Below are positions 8,618-17,128 of a stretch of 47,472 nucleotides of DNA, piece after piece. The notes under the pieces are model-generated. The model did no database searches, was not told where the DNA came from, and was given only the letters and a program-made list of their open reading frames with translations. Position 1 is the first letter of the stretch. Each line of letters begins with the position of its first letter. The DNA lies in the NCBI GenBank assembly GCA_902461565.1, contig CABPYL010000020.1, positions 1-47,472 of the forward strand, written 5' to 3'. Position numbers and translations under genes: made by a program. The DNA is from an uncultured Porphyromonadaceae bacterium. Lineage in GTDB: Bacteria; Bacteroidota; Bacteroidia; Bacteroidales; Muribaculaceae.

Positions 8618-8657
8618 AGCTCGCAGGGGGTTGTAGAAATATCGCGCGTCCCGCGCT
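8618..8657. repeat. Intergenic repeat, copy 2 (40 bp)
   Basis: This is the second copy of the 40-bp unit at 8372-8411. The terminal hairpin is kept as GCGCG-TCC-CGCGC, with a changed loop. It is preceded by a tandem duplication of AGCTCGCA (8610-8625) flanked by CCCCC and GGGGG, which would extend the structure. It ends 25 bp after the stop of the phosphate transporter gene, reading on the minus strand. Confidence 0.75.
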
Positions 8658-8682
8658 CCTGCTGTACAAATTATGCGTACAA

Positions 8683-10968
8683 TTACTGCGGGGTGGTGTG
8701 GACGGAAAAACTGCGGTAGGAGGATGGGGCCAGATTCAGTTTGCCGATAGCACGCAGCATTTTGCGCAAGGAAGTGATGAATTCCTGCGATTCCTGAAGG
8801 ACATTCAGATAAACATAGGCAACGGTCATATTGTCGGTGTCGCCCTTTTGAAGAAGGTCGTAGACATCGCGTGTGAGATAGGACAGGCGGTCCTTTATCA
8901 CTATGCAACGTTCACGCAGGCTGTCGATTACTTCGGGACGGCATTCATCGGCAGCGGCAACGGCATCGTTGAGGACAGCGTTTATGTCGGCGCATACTTT
9001 AGCGAAAGGCTCGCGGAGATATTGTGGCAGAGGACGGAAGTTGTTATCGACATGTTCTTTGCATACTTCGTTGATATGGCGAAGATTATATGTCATTGAC
9101 ATAGCCATGTTGTTGCTTACGTGGAACCACGCGCGTTTTTCGATGGCTGTTTCCGGATTCACCTTGCGCAGACAAAGCGTGAGCTTGCGACGCTGCGATT
9201 TAATGATGTCTTTTTCGGCTACGAGCGCTTTGTAGGATCGAGAAAGGAGCTTGACGCTGTCGTCCATAAAACCGGTTGTAACATCGTCGAAACAGTTGCG
9301 GGCAAACTCGAGGAACATTTTGTGCTTTTCATTGATATAAACTACAAGGAGCTGCCAGACTTTCTTTGTATCGTCGGTTGCAAGAATTGTCTGGAAAAGG
9401 GAATCGCTTTCTTCGGCATTGCGTTTGTTGCGGAAGCGGCGGTTGCTGCGGATAAGGACAATAATTGCAATCACCCCGCCTGCAATCATTACAGGGACTC
9501 CGCCCATGTGCATCAGGCACACGACTATTCCGGCTCCGATGAAGGCCACCCCTGCCGTAATGAACCAACCGCCGATAACTGAAATTACGCCGGTAACCCT
9601 AAACACGGCGCTCTCGCGTCCCCACGCCCTATCGGCCAGGGATGTACCCATAGCTACCATAAATGTTACGAAGGTGGTGGAGAGCGGCAGTTTAAGCGAT
9701 GTTCCGAAAGCGATGAGAATAGCAGCAAGCATTAGATTGACAGAACCGCGGACAAGGTCGAACGCGGCGCCGTCCTCCTCCTGGGTTACGGAAGTGTTCA
9801 TCCGGCGGTTTATCCATATTTTCACGCGCCGGGGAGTGTGCGCACTAACCCATGAATGGACGTTTATGGCACCGCGCACAATCGCACGCCCGATACGGGA
9901 ACTGCCGAACATCTCGTCGCCCTGGGCTTTGGAGCTGAGGCCGACCGTTGTCTGTGTAACCTGTCGGGCCTTCTTTGAGGTGCAAAGTGCCACCACCATG
10001 ATTCCGCCTGCGCCGATAAGGAAATAGAAAGGCGTCTGAGCGGAACCGTTAAGGCTGTTCATCATGAACGTGTGCACATCACCTCCTCCGGAGGCCATGT
10101 AGTCGCGATAAGCATCGAGAGATGTAAGCGGAACGCCTACGAAGTTGACAAGGTCGTTTCCGGCAAAAGCCATAGAGAGCGAGAAAGTGCCCAAAAGCAC
10201 GACGACTTTGAAAACATTAACCTTGAGCACATACAGCAGCTGCATGATGGCAGAAAACCCGACAAGGCAGCATGCGAGAATAAGGGCGCTGTGTGTGTTT
10301 ATCCATGCTTTCAGCTCCGGAGTCATGATCGTCAGGTCCTTGATACCCTTCAGGAGCATGAAGTATACTATTGCAGTGCAGGCTATGCCTCCGAAAAGGC
10401 CGACTTTCCATTTGAGGCGGCTCTTATATTCAAAGGTGAACACGAGACGTGCTATATACTGCACAATTGTGCCGAATACAAATGCTATTGCAACAGAAAG
10501 GAAGATGCCGAGGATAACAGAGAGGGCTTTTTCGGTATTGAGCAGATCGCCCATGCCAAGGGTATTTTCGGGAGCGGCAATCTTGAAGAGAGCGACAACG
10601 AAAGTGGCGCCCAGAAGCTCAAAGACAAGTGATACCGTTGTTGATGTAGGCATGCCGAGGGAGTTGAAAATGTCGAGGAGAATAACATCTGTAACCATCA
10701 CAGCCATAAAGATGGCAATAACGTCGTAGAATGAGAGGTTTTCGGGGCGGAACATGCCGTGGCGCGCGACATCCATCATTCCGTTGCTCATAGCGGCGCC
10801 GACAAAAACGCCAATGGAGGCAACAATCATAATTCGTCTGAAACTACCGGCCCGCGAACCTACTGCAGACGAAAGAAAATTTACGGCGTCGTTGCTCACT
10901 CCGACCGACAGGTCGAATACCGCGAGCAGAAAAAGGAACACTATGATTCCGAAAAACAACAAATCCAT
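8683..10968 (-). CDS. PiT-family inorganic phosphate transporter with PhoU-like C-terminus
   Basis: This 761-aa membrane protein has the two inverted PHO4 signatures: near the N-terminus GVSNDAVNFLSSAVGSR, and later the second half around LKLPLSTTFVTFMVAMG. About ten or more hydrophobic segments lie between and around them. After about residue 520 comes a soluble helical region (KHKMFLEFARNCFDD onward) resembling PhoU/DUF47 proteins, which elsewhere is a separate polypeptide. It should import phosphate by proton or sodium symport, with the tail as a regulatory domain. It lies 80 nt after a two-component pair on the same strand and is probably controlled by it. Confidence 0.92.
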   Translation of the reverse strand: MDLLFFGIIVFLFLLAVFDLSVGVSNDAVNFLSSAVGSRAGSFRRIMIVASIGVFVGAAMSNGMMDVARHGMFRPENLSFYDVIAIFMAVMVTDVILLDIFNSLGMPTSTTVSLVFELLGATFVVALFKIAAPENTLGMGDLLNTEKALSVILGIFLSVAIAFVFGTIVQYIARLVFTFEYKSRLKWKVGLFGGIACTAIVYFMLLKGIKDLTIMTPELKAWINTHSALILACCLVGFSAIMQLLYVLKVNVFKVVVLLGTFSLSMAFAGNDLVNFVGVPLTSLDAYRDYMASGGGDVHTFMMNSLNGSAQTPFYFLIGAGGIMVVALCTSKKARQVTQTTVGLSSKAQGDEMFGSSRIGRAIVRGAINVHSWVSAHTPRRVKIWINRRMNTSVTQEEDGAAFDLVRGSVNLMLAAILIAFGTSLKLPLSTTFVTFMVAMGTSLADRAWGRESAVFRVTGVISVIGGWFITAGVAFIGAGIVVCLMHMGGVPVMIAGGVIAIIVLIRSNRRFRNKRNAEESDSLFQTILATDDTKKVWQLLVVYINEKHKMFLEFARNCFDDVTTGFMDDSVKLLSRSYKALVAEKDIIKSQRRKLTLCLRKVNPETAIEKRAWFHVSNNMAMSMTYNLRHINEVCKEHVDNNFRPLPQYLREPFAKVCADINAVLNDAVAAADECRPEVIDSLRERCIVIKDRLSYLTRDVYDLLQKGDTDNMTVAYVYLNVLQESQEFITSLRKMLRAIGKLNLAPSSYRSFSVHTTPQ

Positions 10969-11048
10969 TGTATACGCTATAAATATAATTTTTATACAAA
11001 TTTCGCCGGATATTGTTGAATGATTATTATCGGAATGTTGCGTTTTTG

Positions 11049-12449
11049 TTAATTATTTCCTTTGAGCGGTTCCAGATTGAACTCAAACAGCAGACCATTG
11101 CGGCTGAGTGCCTTTATGGTACCGCCATGAAACGCCACGGCGTTACGGACAATCGAGAGGCCGAGACCAGTTCCGCCGGCATTGCGGCTACGGCCCTCAT
11201 CGATACGATAGAACCGCTCGAAAATATGCGGCAGGTGCCCGGCATCTATACCTATGCCGTTGTCGCGGAAACGGAAATTGCCGTTGCCATCGGCATCAAT
11301 ATCAATTTCGGTTGCTCCGCTATATGCAATTGCGTTGTCTATAAGATTGCGGAATATGGATTCGAGCAGACTTCTGTCGCCCGATACAGTGAGCGCGGAA
11401 ATATCGGTTTTAATACGTATATCGGTGCGCATACGTGCCTCGTCGGCAATTTCTTCTACCAAAGCCTTTACGTCTACCGGTTTCCTCGTTATCATCGCGG
11501 GCGCCTCCTCCATACGGGTGAGCATATTAACATCTTTCAGCAAAGAGCTGAGACGCTCGGCGTTAGCACGGATTCGCGACATAATCTCCTGCTTTTTCGT
11601 ATCCGGCAAACCGGAATGGTCGTCGAGAAGATCGAGACTAACGAGAATGGAGGCAACGGGCGTTTTCAGCTCGTGGTTTATATTATTGGTGAGCTGTTTT
11701 TTCAGTTTGGCCTTATCCTGCTCAAGCCTTATGGTGGCACGGTGCTGCTCATCGCGCTGCACATACAGTTTCACAATGTTGGCAGCAATGTTTCCGAGTT
11801 CGTCATGCGGGAAAGCATAGCCGCTGTATATCTGACCACCGTTCTCAGCCCTCTCGGCAAAGCGGTTCAGCCTTGATATGCTCATAGAGATTGTTCGTGT
11901 AGCCAACAGTCCGATAAGGCTTATAACTGCAGTAACGGCAAGCATAATCCATATAATTGTGCTGTCGGCCTTCAGAAACTCGGTGAGCGTATGGGTATAT
12001 GGGGCAGCCGAGCGCACAACGACACCACCGTCGCCCAGGCTCGCCGAATAAAAATAGCTGCACTCGTCGCTTTCGGAAATTCTTTCCAACGAATGTCCCT
12101 CGCCGCGCGCCCTGGCTGCAACGACCTCGGGACGCGAGTTATGATTTCCGGAAACCGGAAAACGGCCACTGTCGAAAGAAACGGTACCATCGCTCCCTAT
12201 AATGGTTACGCGGAGATCATCTGCCGGCGCCTCGATGCGCCCGACAATGTTTTCTATAGCCTCGCCTTTACGCAGGTCGTCGATTATCCTGGCATTGTGC
12301 ATCTGCAGACATGTATCGAGCACCTGCGCCTTGTATTCCTTTTCCCGGGAATACTGAAAAGCCATAAAAACACCCGCAAGCAACCACGATGTGCCCAGGA
12401 GCAGCAACAGAATCCGCACCCGGAAAGGAAACTTAATCCTGCCAGCCAT
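11049..12449 (-). CDS. Sensor histidine kinase, PhoR-like
   Basis: This 466-aa kinase has a membrane helix (about 12-31), a periplasmic sensor of about 130 residues, and a second helix (about 163-184). Then come a HAMP-like segment, HisKA with H-box NNINHELKTP (His259), and HATPase_c with a RFRDNGIGID N-box and a GTGLGLSIV lid. It overlaps the upstream regulator gene by 17 nt and precedes the phosphate transporter by 80 nt. This neighbourhood suggests a phosphate-responsive PhoR role, but the general architecture is also that of RprX-like kinases of Bacteroides, so the signal is inferred only. Confidence 0.92.
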   Translation of the reverse strand: MAGRIKFPFRVRILLLLLGTSWLLAGVFMAFQYSREKEYKAQVLDTCLQMHNARIIDDLRKGEAIENIVGRIEAPADDLRVTIIGSDGTVSFDSGRFPVSGNHNSRPEVVAARARGEGHSLERISESDECSYFYSASLGDGGVVVRSAAPYTHTLTEFLKADSTIIWIMLAVTAVISLIGLLATRTISMSISRLNRFAERAENGGQIYSGYAFPHDELGNIAANIVKLYVQRDEQHRATIRLEQDKAKLKKQLTNNINHELKTPVASILVSLDLLDDHSGLPDTKKQEIMSRIRANAERLSSLLKDVNMLTRMEEAPAMITRKPVDVKALVEEIADEARMRTDIRIKTDISALTVSGDRSLLESIFRNLIDNAIAYSGATEIDIDADGNGNFRFRDNGIGIDAGHLPHIFERFYRIDEGRSRNAGGTGLGLSIVRNAVAFHGGTIKALSRNGLLFEFNLEPLKGNN

Positions 12450-13092
12450 ATCCGTAACCTGAACGCGACACTATATTACGGGCGTAAGGCCCAAGCTTGG
12501 AACGGATGCGCGTGATATGAACATCCACCGACCTGTCCACCACGACAACATTTTCGGGCCACACCTGTTTCAGCAGTTCCTCGCGCTTGAAAATACGTCC
12601 GCGATTTTCAAGCATGAAGGCAAGCAGCTCGAATTCCTTGCGCGGAAGTTTCACGACAGTATCGTCGACCCTGCAAATCAGTGTCTGTCTGTCGCAGACC
12701 ACGCCACGGGTTTTATCACACCGCCGCAGGACTGCGCCGATACGTGCGATAAGAACTTTCATAGAAAACGGCTTCGAAATATAATCGTGGGCACCTGTTT
12801 CGAGCCCTTCCACCACGTCGTCGTCGCTGTCCCTGGCAGTGAGAAATATAACCGGTACCCGAGCTGTAGCCTCGTTCTTTTTCATGCGTCGGGCAAGTTC
12901 AAAGCCGCCCATTCCGTCCATCATGACGTCGAGCAGCAACAGATCATAATTCTCAATGCCGGCCTCTATTGCCTTTTCTGCGCTCCCGACTGCATCTACC
13001 ATATAACCTTCAAGGGCAAGGTATTCGCGAAGTCCCTCGCGGATACCTTCCTCGTCGTCTACAACCAACAATTTTATATTTCCAGGTTCCAT
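12433..13092 (-). CDS. OmpR/PhoB-family response regulator
   Basis: This 219-aa regulator has a receiver domain (about 5-120) with acidic residues DDE (12-14) and phospho-acceptor Asp55 (LLLLDVMMDG), then a winged-helix Trans_reg_C domain (about 125-219). The latter carries the conserved RKEFELLAFMLEN and VDVHITRIRSKL recognition-helix region. It is first in an operon with the kinase and the PiT transporter. A -7-like box ends only 5 nt before the ATG, so a leaderless message is possible. Confidence 0.94.
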   Translation of the reverse strand: MEPGNIKLLVVDDEEGIREGLREYLALEGYMVDAVGSAEKAIEAGIENYDLLLLDVMMDGMGGFELARRMKKNEATARVPVIFLTARDSDDDVVEGLETGAHDYISKPFSMKVLIARIGAVLRRCDKTRGVVCDRQTLICRVDDTVVKLPRKEFELLAFMLENRGRIFKREELLKQVWPENVVVVDRSVDVHITRIRSKLGPYARNIVSRSGYGYGWQD

Positions 13093-13096
13093 AGGG

Positions 13097-13104
13097 CAAA
13101 ATTA
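13097..13104 (-). promoter_or_regulatory. Possible -7 box for a leaderless response regulator mRNA
   Basis: TAATTTTG on the minus strand matches the Bacteroidetes -7 consensus. The expected start site, 5 to 7 nt downstream, coincides with the A of the regulator ATG at 13092. No TTTG is seen at the right -33 distance. No other TAnnTTTG box is found on this strand up to 13200. Confidence 0.3.
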
Positions 13105-13256
13105 GCATGAATTTGTTCTCCAAAGAAGCATCACCCAATGAATTTACAAAAACTTAACCAAAACGGCACATGAACCTGGTCGCATTTTACCAGTTTTTTG
13201 AAGCACCTCCTATTGATTTTTCATCAAAAAAAGCTTTTTCTTTTAATTATTTTATC

Positions 13257-13264
13257 TAACTTTG
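13257..13264 (+). promoter_or_regulatory. -7 box for the secreted T9SS-type protein
   Basis: TAACTTTG matches TAnnTTTG exactly, 92 nt upstream of the ATG at 13356. The predicted leader is about 85 nt. No clear -33 TTTG is present; the region upstream is T-rich. Confidence 0.5.
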
Positions 13265-13355
13265 CAGCTGTCAAGAACAATTGCATCCATTCCGGGTTTA
13301 ATTCTGCATTTTTGTCATTCCTTCATTGTTCAATCATTTCTTTAAATAAACAAGC

Positions 13356-15131
13356 ATGAAAAAAACTTTACTCCTTGCTACAGCGGCACTGATAACAGCT
13401 TCCGCTTCCGCAGAACTCAAAAACCAGATTTTGCCGGGCTACTATTTCACCGGCATGTCGCACAACGGGCAGTATGCTGTGAGCACCTTAGACGGCGGCA
13501 TCTTAACGTTTATGGATCTTACCAATGGCGAAAGCACCACATACGAAGGCGACGGCTACAATTCGGAATATACCTCGGGCATAGGCAACTGCATTTCGAA
13601 CAACGGTATTTTAGTCGGCAGCACAGTAGCGTCAGGCAACGCAGCGTATCTTGAAAAGGGCGAATGGCATTATCTGCCCGTTTTAAACGAGGAATACACC
13701 AATCTTTCCAACGGCATCACATCTGACGGAAATGTAATCTGCGGAAACATCGGTACTGATAAAATCGACATCAATTCCGAGAATATCATCTGTGTACCAT
13801 GCGTATGGTACCGACAGGACGACGGGTCCTATTCCCAGCCCGTCCTGCTGCCGCACCCGGACAAAGACTATACAGGACGTACGCCGCAGTATATCAAAGC
13901 GATATCTATAAGCGACGACGGCAATGTCGTTGCCGGTCAGATTACCGATTACGGAGGCTTCGTTCAGCAGCCTATCGTATACACCCGCAATGATAAAGGC
14001 GAATGGAACTACCAGCTTCTCTGCCCCGAACTTATCAACAGCACGAAGATTGAATTCCCCGAATATCCCGGCGAAGCTCCCGAAGCACCGAACATGAACA
14101 ATTTCATGACAGAGGAAGAAATTGCCGCGTATAATAGCGCGTATCAGGAATGGTCTACGACCTATCCTATCGACTACTCCAAATACCCCAATCAGGAAGA
14201 CTATATGTCGGATGAGAGCAAGGCAAAATATAATGATGCCTTAGCCGAATACAATGTGAAATTTGCCGAGTGGGAAGAACTCTTCTATCCTTTCTCGGAG
14301 TTGTATTTCGAATCGCAGGAATCTTCCAAGCTCTTTGTTTTCAACAGCTGCTATATATCGCCCAACGGCAAGTACTATCTGACCTCCACCCAATCACAGG
14401 GTGGCATTTGGATGAGCAATAAGCGCAAAGGCACCTCCGCTCTTGACGAAGGCTTCGACACTCCGGTAGAAGAAACAAGCTATGCCTCGCCGTATGTTCT
14501 GAATATCGAAACCGGGGAATATTCCACAGTTATCGGCAACAGCGATATCCAGGCAAGTTTCATTGCCGACGACGGTACGGTTCTTGCAACCAGCGAAATC
14601 TACACCAAACCTCAGGCTATGGTTCTCACTCCCGGGGCTTCCGAATATTTACCTCTGGAAGTATACCTTGCCGAAACTTCGCCGATGGCAGCTTCCTGGA
14701 TGAACGAGAACATGCGCCACGACATGCTTGACTACGATCCCGATACATTCGAGGAAATTACCATTCCCAACGTAATGATTTCCGGAGCACCCTATGCGGC
14801 ATCGGACCTTTCGGTGTTCTGCACGGCCTCACTCAATGTGTGGGATGTATATGACGAGAACTATTACTATTCCTACATTATTTATGCTGACAAGACTGTG
14901 GACGCTGTTGAAGACGTTGCCGACAGTGAATTCGCAGTAGAAGCCCTCAAGGGCGGCGTGGTAAGCGTTAAGGGCGACAATGCTACCGTTGAAATTTACA
15001 CTCTGGGCGGCGAGAAGGCATTCCAGGGCCAGGGCACAGGCATGATCAGTACCGGCCTCGCCGAAGGCTTCTACATTGTAAAGGCCACTTCCGAAAACGG
15101 CAAGACCGTTGTTCTGAAAGCAGCATTCTGA
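13356..15131 (+). CDS. Secreted protein, HAF-like repeats and T9SS type A-like C-terminus
   Basis: This 591-aa protein has a clear Sec signal peptide (about 1-19, ending ASASA). The body holds repeated short units of the form (I/S)xx(D/N)GxxV(A/V)G, such as ISNNGILVGS, TSDGNVICGN and ISDDGNVVAGQ. These recall HAF-repeat or beta-propeller proteins. An acidic, Tyr-rich helical insertion (about 230-315) interrupts them. The last 70 or so residues (VVSVKGDNATVEIYTLGG ... GFYIVKATSENGKTVVLKAAF region) resemble the type A sorting domain of the type IX secretion system, implying export to or beyond the cell surface. It stands alone with its own promoter and terminator. No enzymatic motif is recognised. 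Confidence 0.85.
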   Translation: MKKTLLLATAALITASASAELKNQILPGYYFTGMSHNGQYAVSTLDGGILTFMDLTNGESTTYEGDGYNSEYTSGIGNCISNNGILVGSTVASGNAAYLEKGEWHYLPVLNEEYTNLSNGITSDGNVICGNIGTDKIDINSENIICVPCVWYRQDDGSYSQPVLLPHPDKDYTGRTPQYIKAISISDDGNVVAGQITDYGGFVQQPIVYTRNDKGEWNYQLLCPELINSTKIEFPEYPGEAPEAPNMNNFMTEEEIAAYNSAYQEWSTTYPIDYSKYPNQEDYMSDESKAKYNDALAEYNVKFAEWEELFYPFSELYFESQESSKLFVFNSCYISPNGKYYLTSTQSQGGIWMSNKRKGTSALDEGFDTPVEETSYASPYVLNIETGEYSTVIGNSDIQASFIADDGTVLATSEIYTKPQAMVLTPGASEYLPLEVYLAETSPMAASWMNENMRHDMLDYDPDTFEEITIPNVMISGAPYAASDLSVFCTASLNVWDVYDENYYYSYIIYADKTVDAVEDVADSEFAVEALKGGVVSVKGDNATVEIYTLGGEKAFQGQGTGMISTGLAEGFYIVKATSENGKTVVLKAAF

Positions 15132-15153
15132 TAATCCGATTACCTTCAGATAA

Positions 15154-15183
15154 CGAAAGCCCCGAAGCAATTCGAGGCTTTCG
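15154..15183 (+). terminator. Terminator between convergent genes
   Basis: A stem CGAAAGCC/GGCTTTCG continues, after one mismatch, into CGAA/TTCG closed by a GCAA loop. It lies 23 nt after the secreted-protein stop and 19 nt after the end of the convergent acyl-CoA synthetase gene. Only a weak T-rich tract follows, and it may serve both directions. Confidence 0.65.
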
Positions 15184-15201
15184 TAGTTTATATTGTTTGC
15201 T

Positions 15202-16881
15202 TTATGCTCCTGCCGGCTTGTGAGCGGCGGCATCGCCGGTGCGGATTGCAACACGGCGTATCTTGCCGGATATTGTTTTTGGGAGCTCTTTAACGAACTC
15301 TATTATACGGGGATATTTGTATGGCGCGGTTATGCGGCGTACGTGCGCCTGTATTTCGCGCACCAGCGCGTCGTTGGCCCGGCCGAGATATTCCTTGGCA
15401 AGCACAATGGTAGCTTTCACAATCTGGCCGCGCACTTCGTCGGGAACAGCAGTTACGGCACACTCTACAACGGCAGGGTGCGTAAGGCATGCGCTCTCGA
15501 CCTCGAATGGGCCGATACGGTAACCGGAGGATTTTATCACATCGTCCTTACGGCTTACAAACCACATGTAGCCGTCTTTGTCGCGGAAAGCGATATCTTT
15601 GGTGTGATAAACTCCGTCGTGCCAGGCTTCGTCTGTGAGTTCCTTGTCGTGGAGGTATTCTCGGAACAGACCGGCGGGTTTGTCGTGTCGGTCGGCGTAG
15701 ATAACGATTTCACCGTTCACGCCGTCAGGCACGGTATTGCCGTTATCGTCGACAATATCTATTCTGTAGAGCGGATTCGGAACACCCATAGAACCGGGGC
15801 GTGCCTCAATCCAGGGGAATGTACCAATAGTAAGAGTAGTCTCTGTCTGGCCAAAACCTTCGCGCAATTCTATTCCGGTAAGATCTTTCCATTTATCGAA
15901 CACAGACGGATTGAGGGCCTCGCCTGCGATTGTGCAACGTTTGAGGGCAGAAAGATCGTATGCGCCGATATCCTCGCGAATAAGGAAGCGGAAAACGGTT
16001 GGAGGCGCACAGAATGAGGTGATGCGATATCGGGCCATTATCTCGAGCAGGTCGGCGGGGACGAACTTGTCGAAATCGTACACAAACACATCGGCCCCGC
16101 AGATCCACTGGCCGTATAGCTTGCCCCATGCTGCTTTTCCCCACCCTGTATCGGCGAGGGTGAGATGCAGTTCGCCCGGCTTGAGACAATGCCAGAACGC
16201 GCCGGTTACAATATGCCCCAACGGATATGTGAAATCGTGGGCCACTATCTTTGGCTCGCCGGAAGTCCCGGAAGTAAAATACATAAGCATTATATCTTCG
16301 TTGGCGTTCACATGCTCCGGACGTCGGAAAGGAGGTGCGGAGGCGACGCCTTTATCGAAGTCGAGCCAGCCATCAGGGACACAAGGACCGGTGGAAATAA
16401 GATGCTCCACGCCCATGCTTAAGGGGTTAGCCCCGTCGATATGGTCGGTCATATCCTTGTCGCCGGCAGCAATAATCATCTTTATATTTGCCAGCTTTAC
16501 CCGATAGCGTATATCCTCGCCCGTAAGCAAATGTGTGGCAGGAATTGCGATTGCGCCCAGCTTATGCAGGGCAAGTATAGCTGTCCAGAACTGCCAGTGT
16601 CTTTTCAGCATAAGCATAACAGGCGTACCTTTGCCAACGCCGAGGCTCTGAAGCCATGACGCCGTGCTATCGGACAAGTGTTTGAGTTCGGAGAAAGTAA
16701 AACGTTTTTCTTCACCTGCCGGATTTGTCCAGAGCAAAGCTTCCCGATCGGGTTCTTCGAACGCCCATGCGTCAACGACATCGTAGGCAAAGTTAAAATT
16801 ATCAGGTATATTGAGCTTGAAATTATCTGCAAAGTCGGAATAGCTCGTAAAATCGGTTCTGTTAGTGAAACGTTCAATCAT
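15202..16881 (-). CDS. AMP-binding acyl-CoA synthetase (medium-chain type)
   Basis: This 559-aa ANL-superfamily enzyme activates a carboxylic acid to acyl-AMP and then acyl-CoA. Visible motifs are the P-loop-like YFTSGTSGEPK, the adenylate-binding GFGQTETT region, and the C-terminal PKTISGKIRR segment with the catalytic lysine. The sequence style (WGKAAWGKLYGQW and similar) is that of the medium-chain or acetyl-CoA-synthetase-like MACS group. I placed the start at the ATG at 16881 (MIERFTNRTD); an ATG 27 nt upstream is in frame but adds an unconserved-looking leader. It is transcribed alone, convergent with the secreted-protein gene. The acid used cannot be told. Confidence 0.9.
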   Translation of the reverse strand: MIERFTNRTDFTSYSDFADNFKLNIPDNFNFAYDVVDAWAFEEPDREALLWTNPAGEEKRFTFSELKHLSDSTASWLQSLGVGKGTPVMLMLKRHWQFWTAILALHKLGAIAIPATHLLTGEDIRYRVKLANIKMIIAAGDKDMTDHIDGANPLSMGVEHLISTGPCVPDGWLDFDKGVASAPPFRRPEHVNANEDIMLMYFTSGTSGEPKIVAHDFTYPLGHIVTGAFWHCLKPGELHLTLADTGWGKAAWGKLYGQWICGADVFVYDFDKFVPADLLEIMARYRITSFCAPPTVFRFLIREDIGAYDLSALKRCTIAGEALNPSVFDKWKDLTGIELREGFGQTETTLTIGTFPWIEARPGSMGVPNPLYRIDIVDDNGNTVPDGVNGEIVIYADRHDKPAGLFREYLHDKELTDEAWHDGVYHTKDIAFRDKDGYMWFVSRKDDVIKSSGYRIGPFEVESACLTHPAVVECAVTAVPDEVRGQIVKATIVLAKEYLGRANDALVREIQAHVRRITAPYKYPRIIEFVKELPKTISGKIRRVAIRTGDAAAHKPAGA

Positions 16882-17035
16882 AATAATTACCTGTTTTGTT
16901 TGTACCAATTGTTATACCACCAATAATGTGGATTATATCGCTGCATCTATCATGAATGTTATATAGAGTTTGGAAATATTCTTGTATATAACGGCTGCAA
17001 GTTATAAAAAGATTTTGAAGTGGCCAAATATTCTG

Positions 17036-17043
17036 CAAATTTA
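17036..17043 (-). promoter_or_regulatory. Possible -7 box of the acyl-CoA synthetase gene
   Basis: TAAATTTG on the minus strand matches the -7 consensus and is the only such match between the gene and the PUL1 terminator. It would give a leader of about 150 nt. No -33 element is evident. Otherwise 16882-17075 shows no gene. Confidence 0.3.
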
Positions 17044-17075
17044 AAGCAATGTTTAACTTTGCGCTTACATAATGC

Positions 17076-17104
17076 AAGAGGGCGCCGGTATGCGGCGCCC
17101 TCTT
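17076..17104 (-). terminator. Terminator hairpin at the end of PUL1
   Basis: A perfect 12-bp stem (AAGAGGGCGCCG and its complement) with a 5-nt loop lies 24 nt after the GH3 stop. There is no good T-run beyond it, which is common for Bacteroidetes terminators. It separates PUL1 from the acyl-CoA synthetase gene. Confidence 0.7.
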
Positions 17105-17128
17105 ATGAACGGATTATGAATAAGTTGG

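Noticed and set aside
8519..8908. 129-codon ORF on the minus strand across the end of the phosphate transporter gene
   Set aside because: Its 5' part is out of frame with a well-supported gene and its 3' part is made of the intergenic repeat; no start signal or domain.
17054..17061. TAACTTTG on the plus strand, a -7-like box
   Set aside because: No plus-strand gene follows; the box lies just before a terminator and antisense to PUL1.
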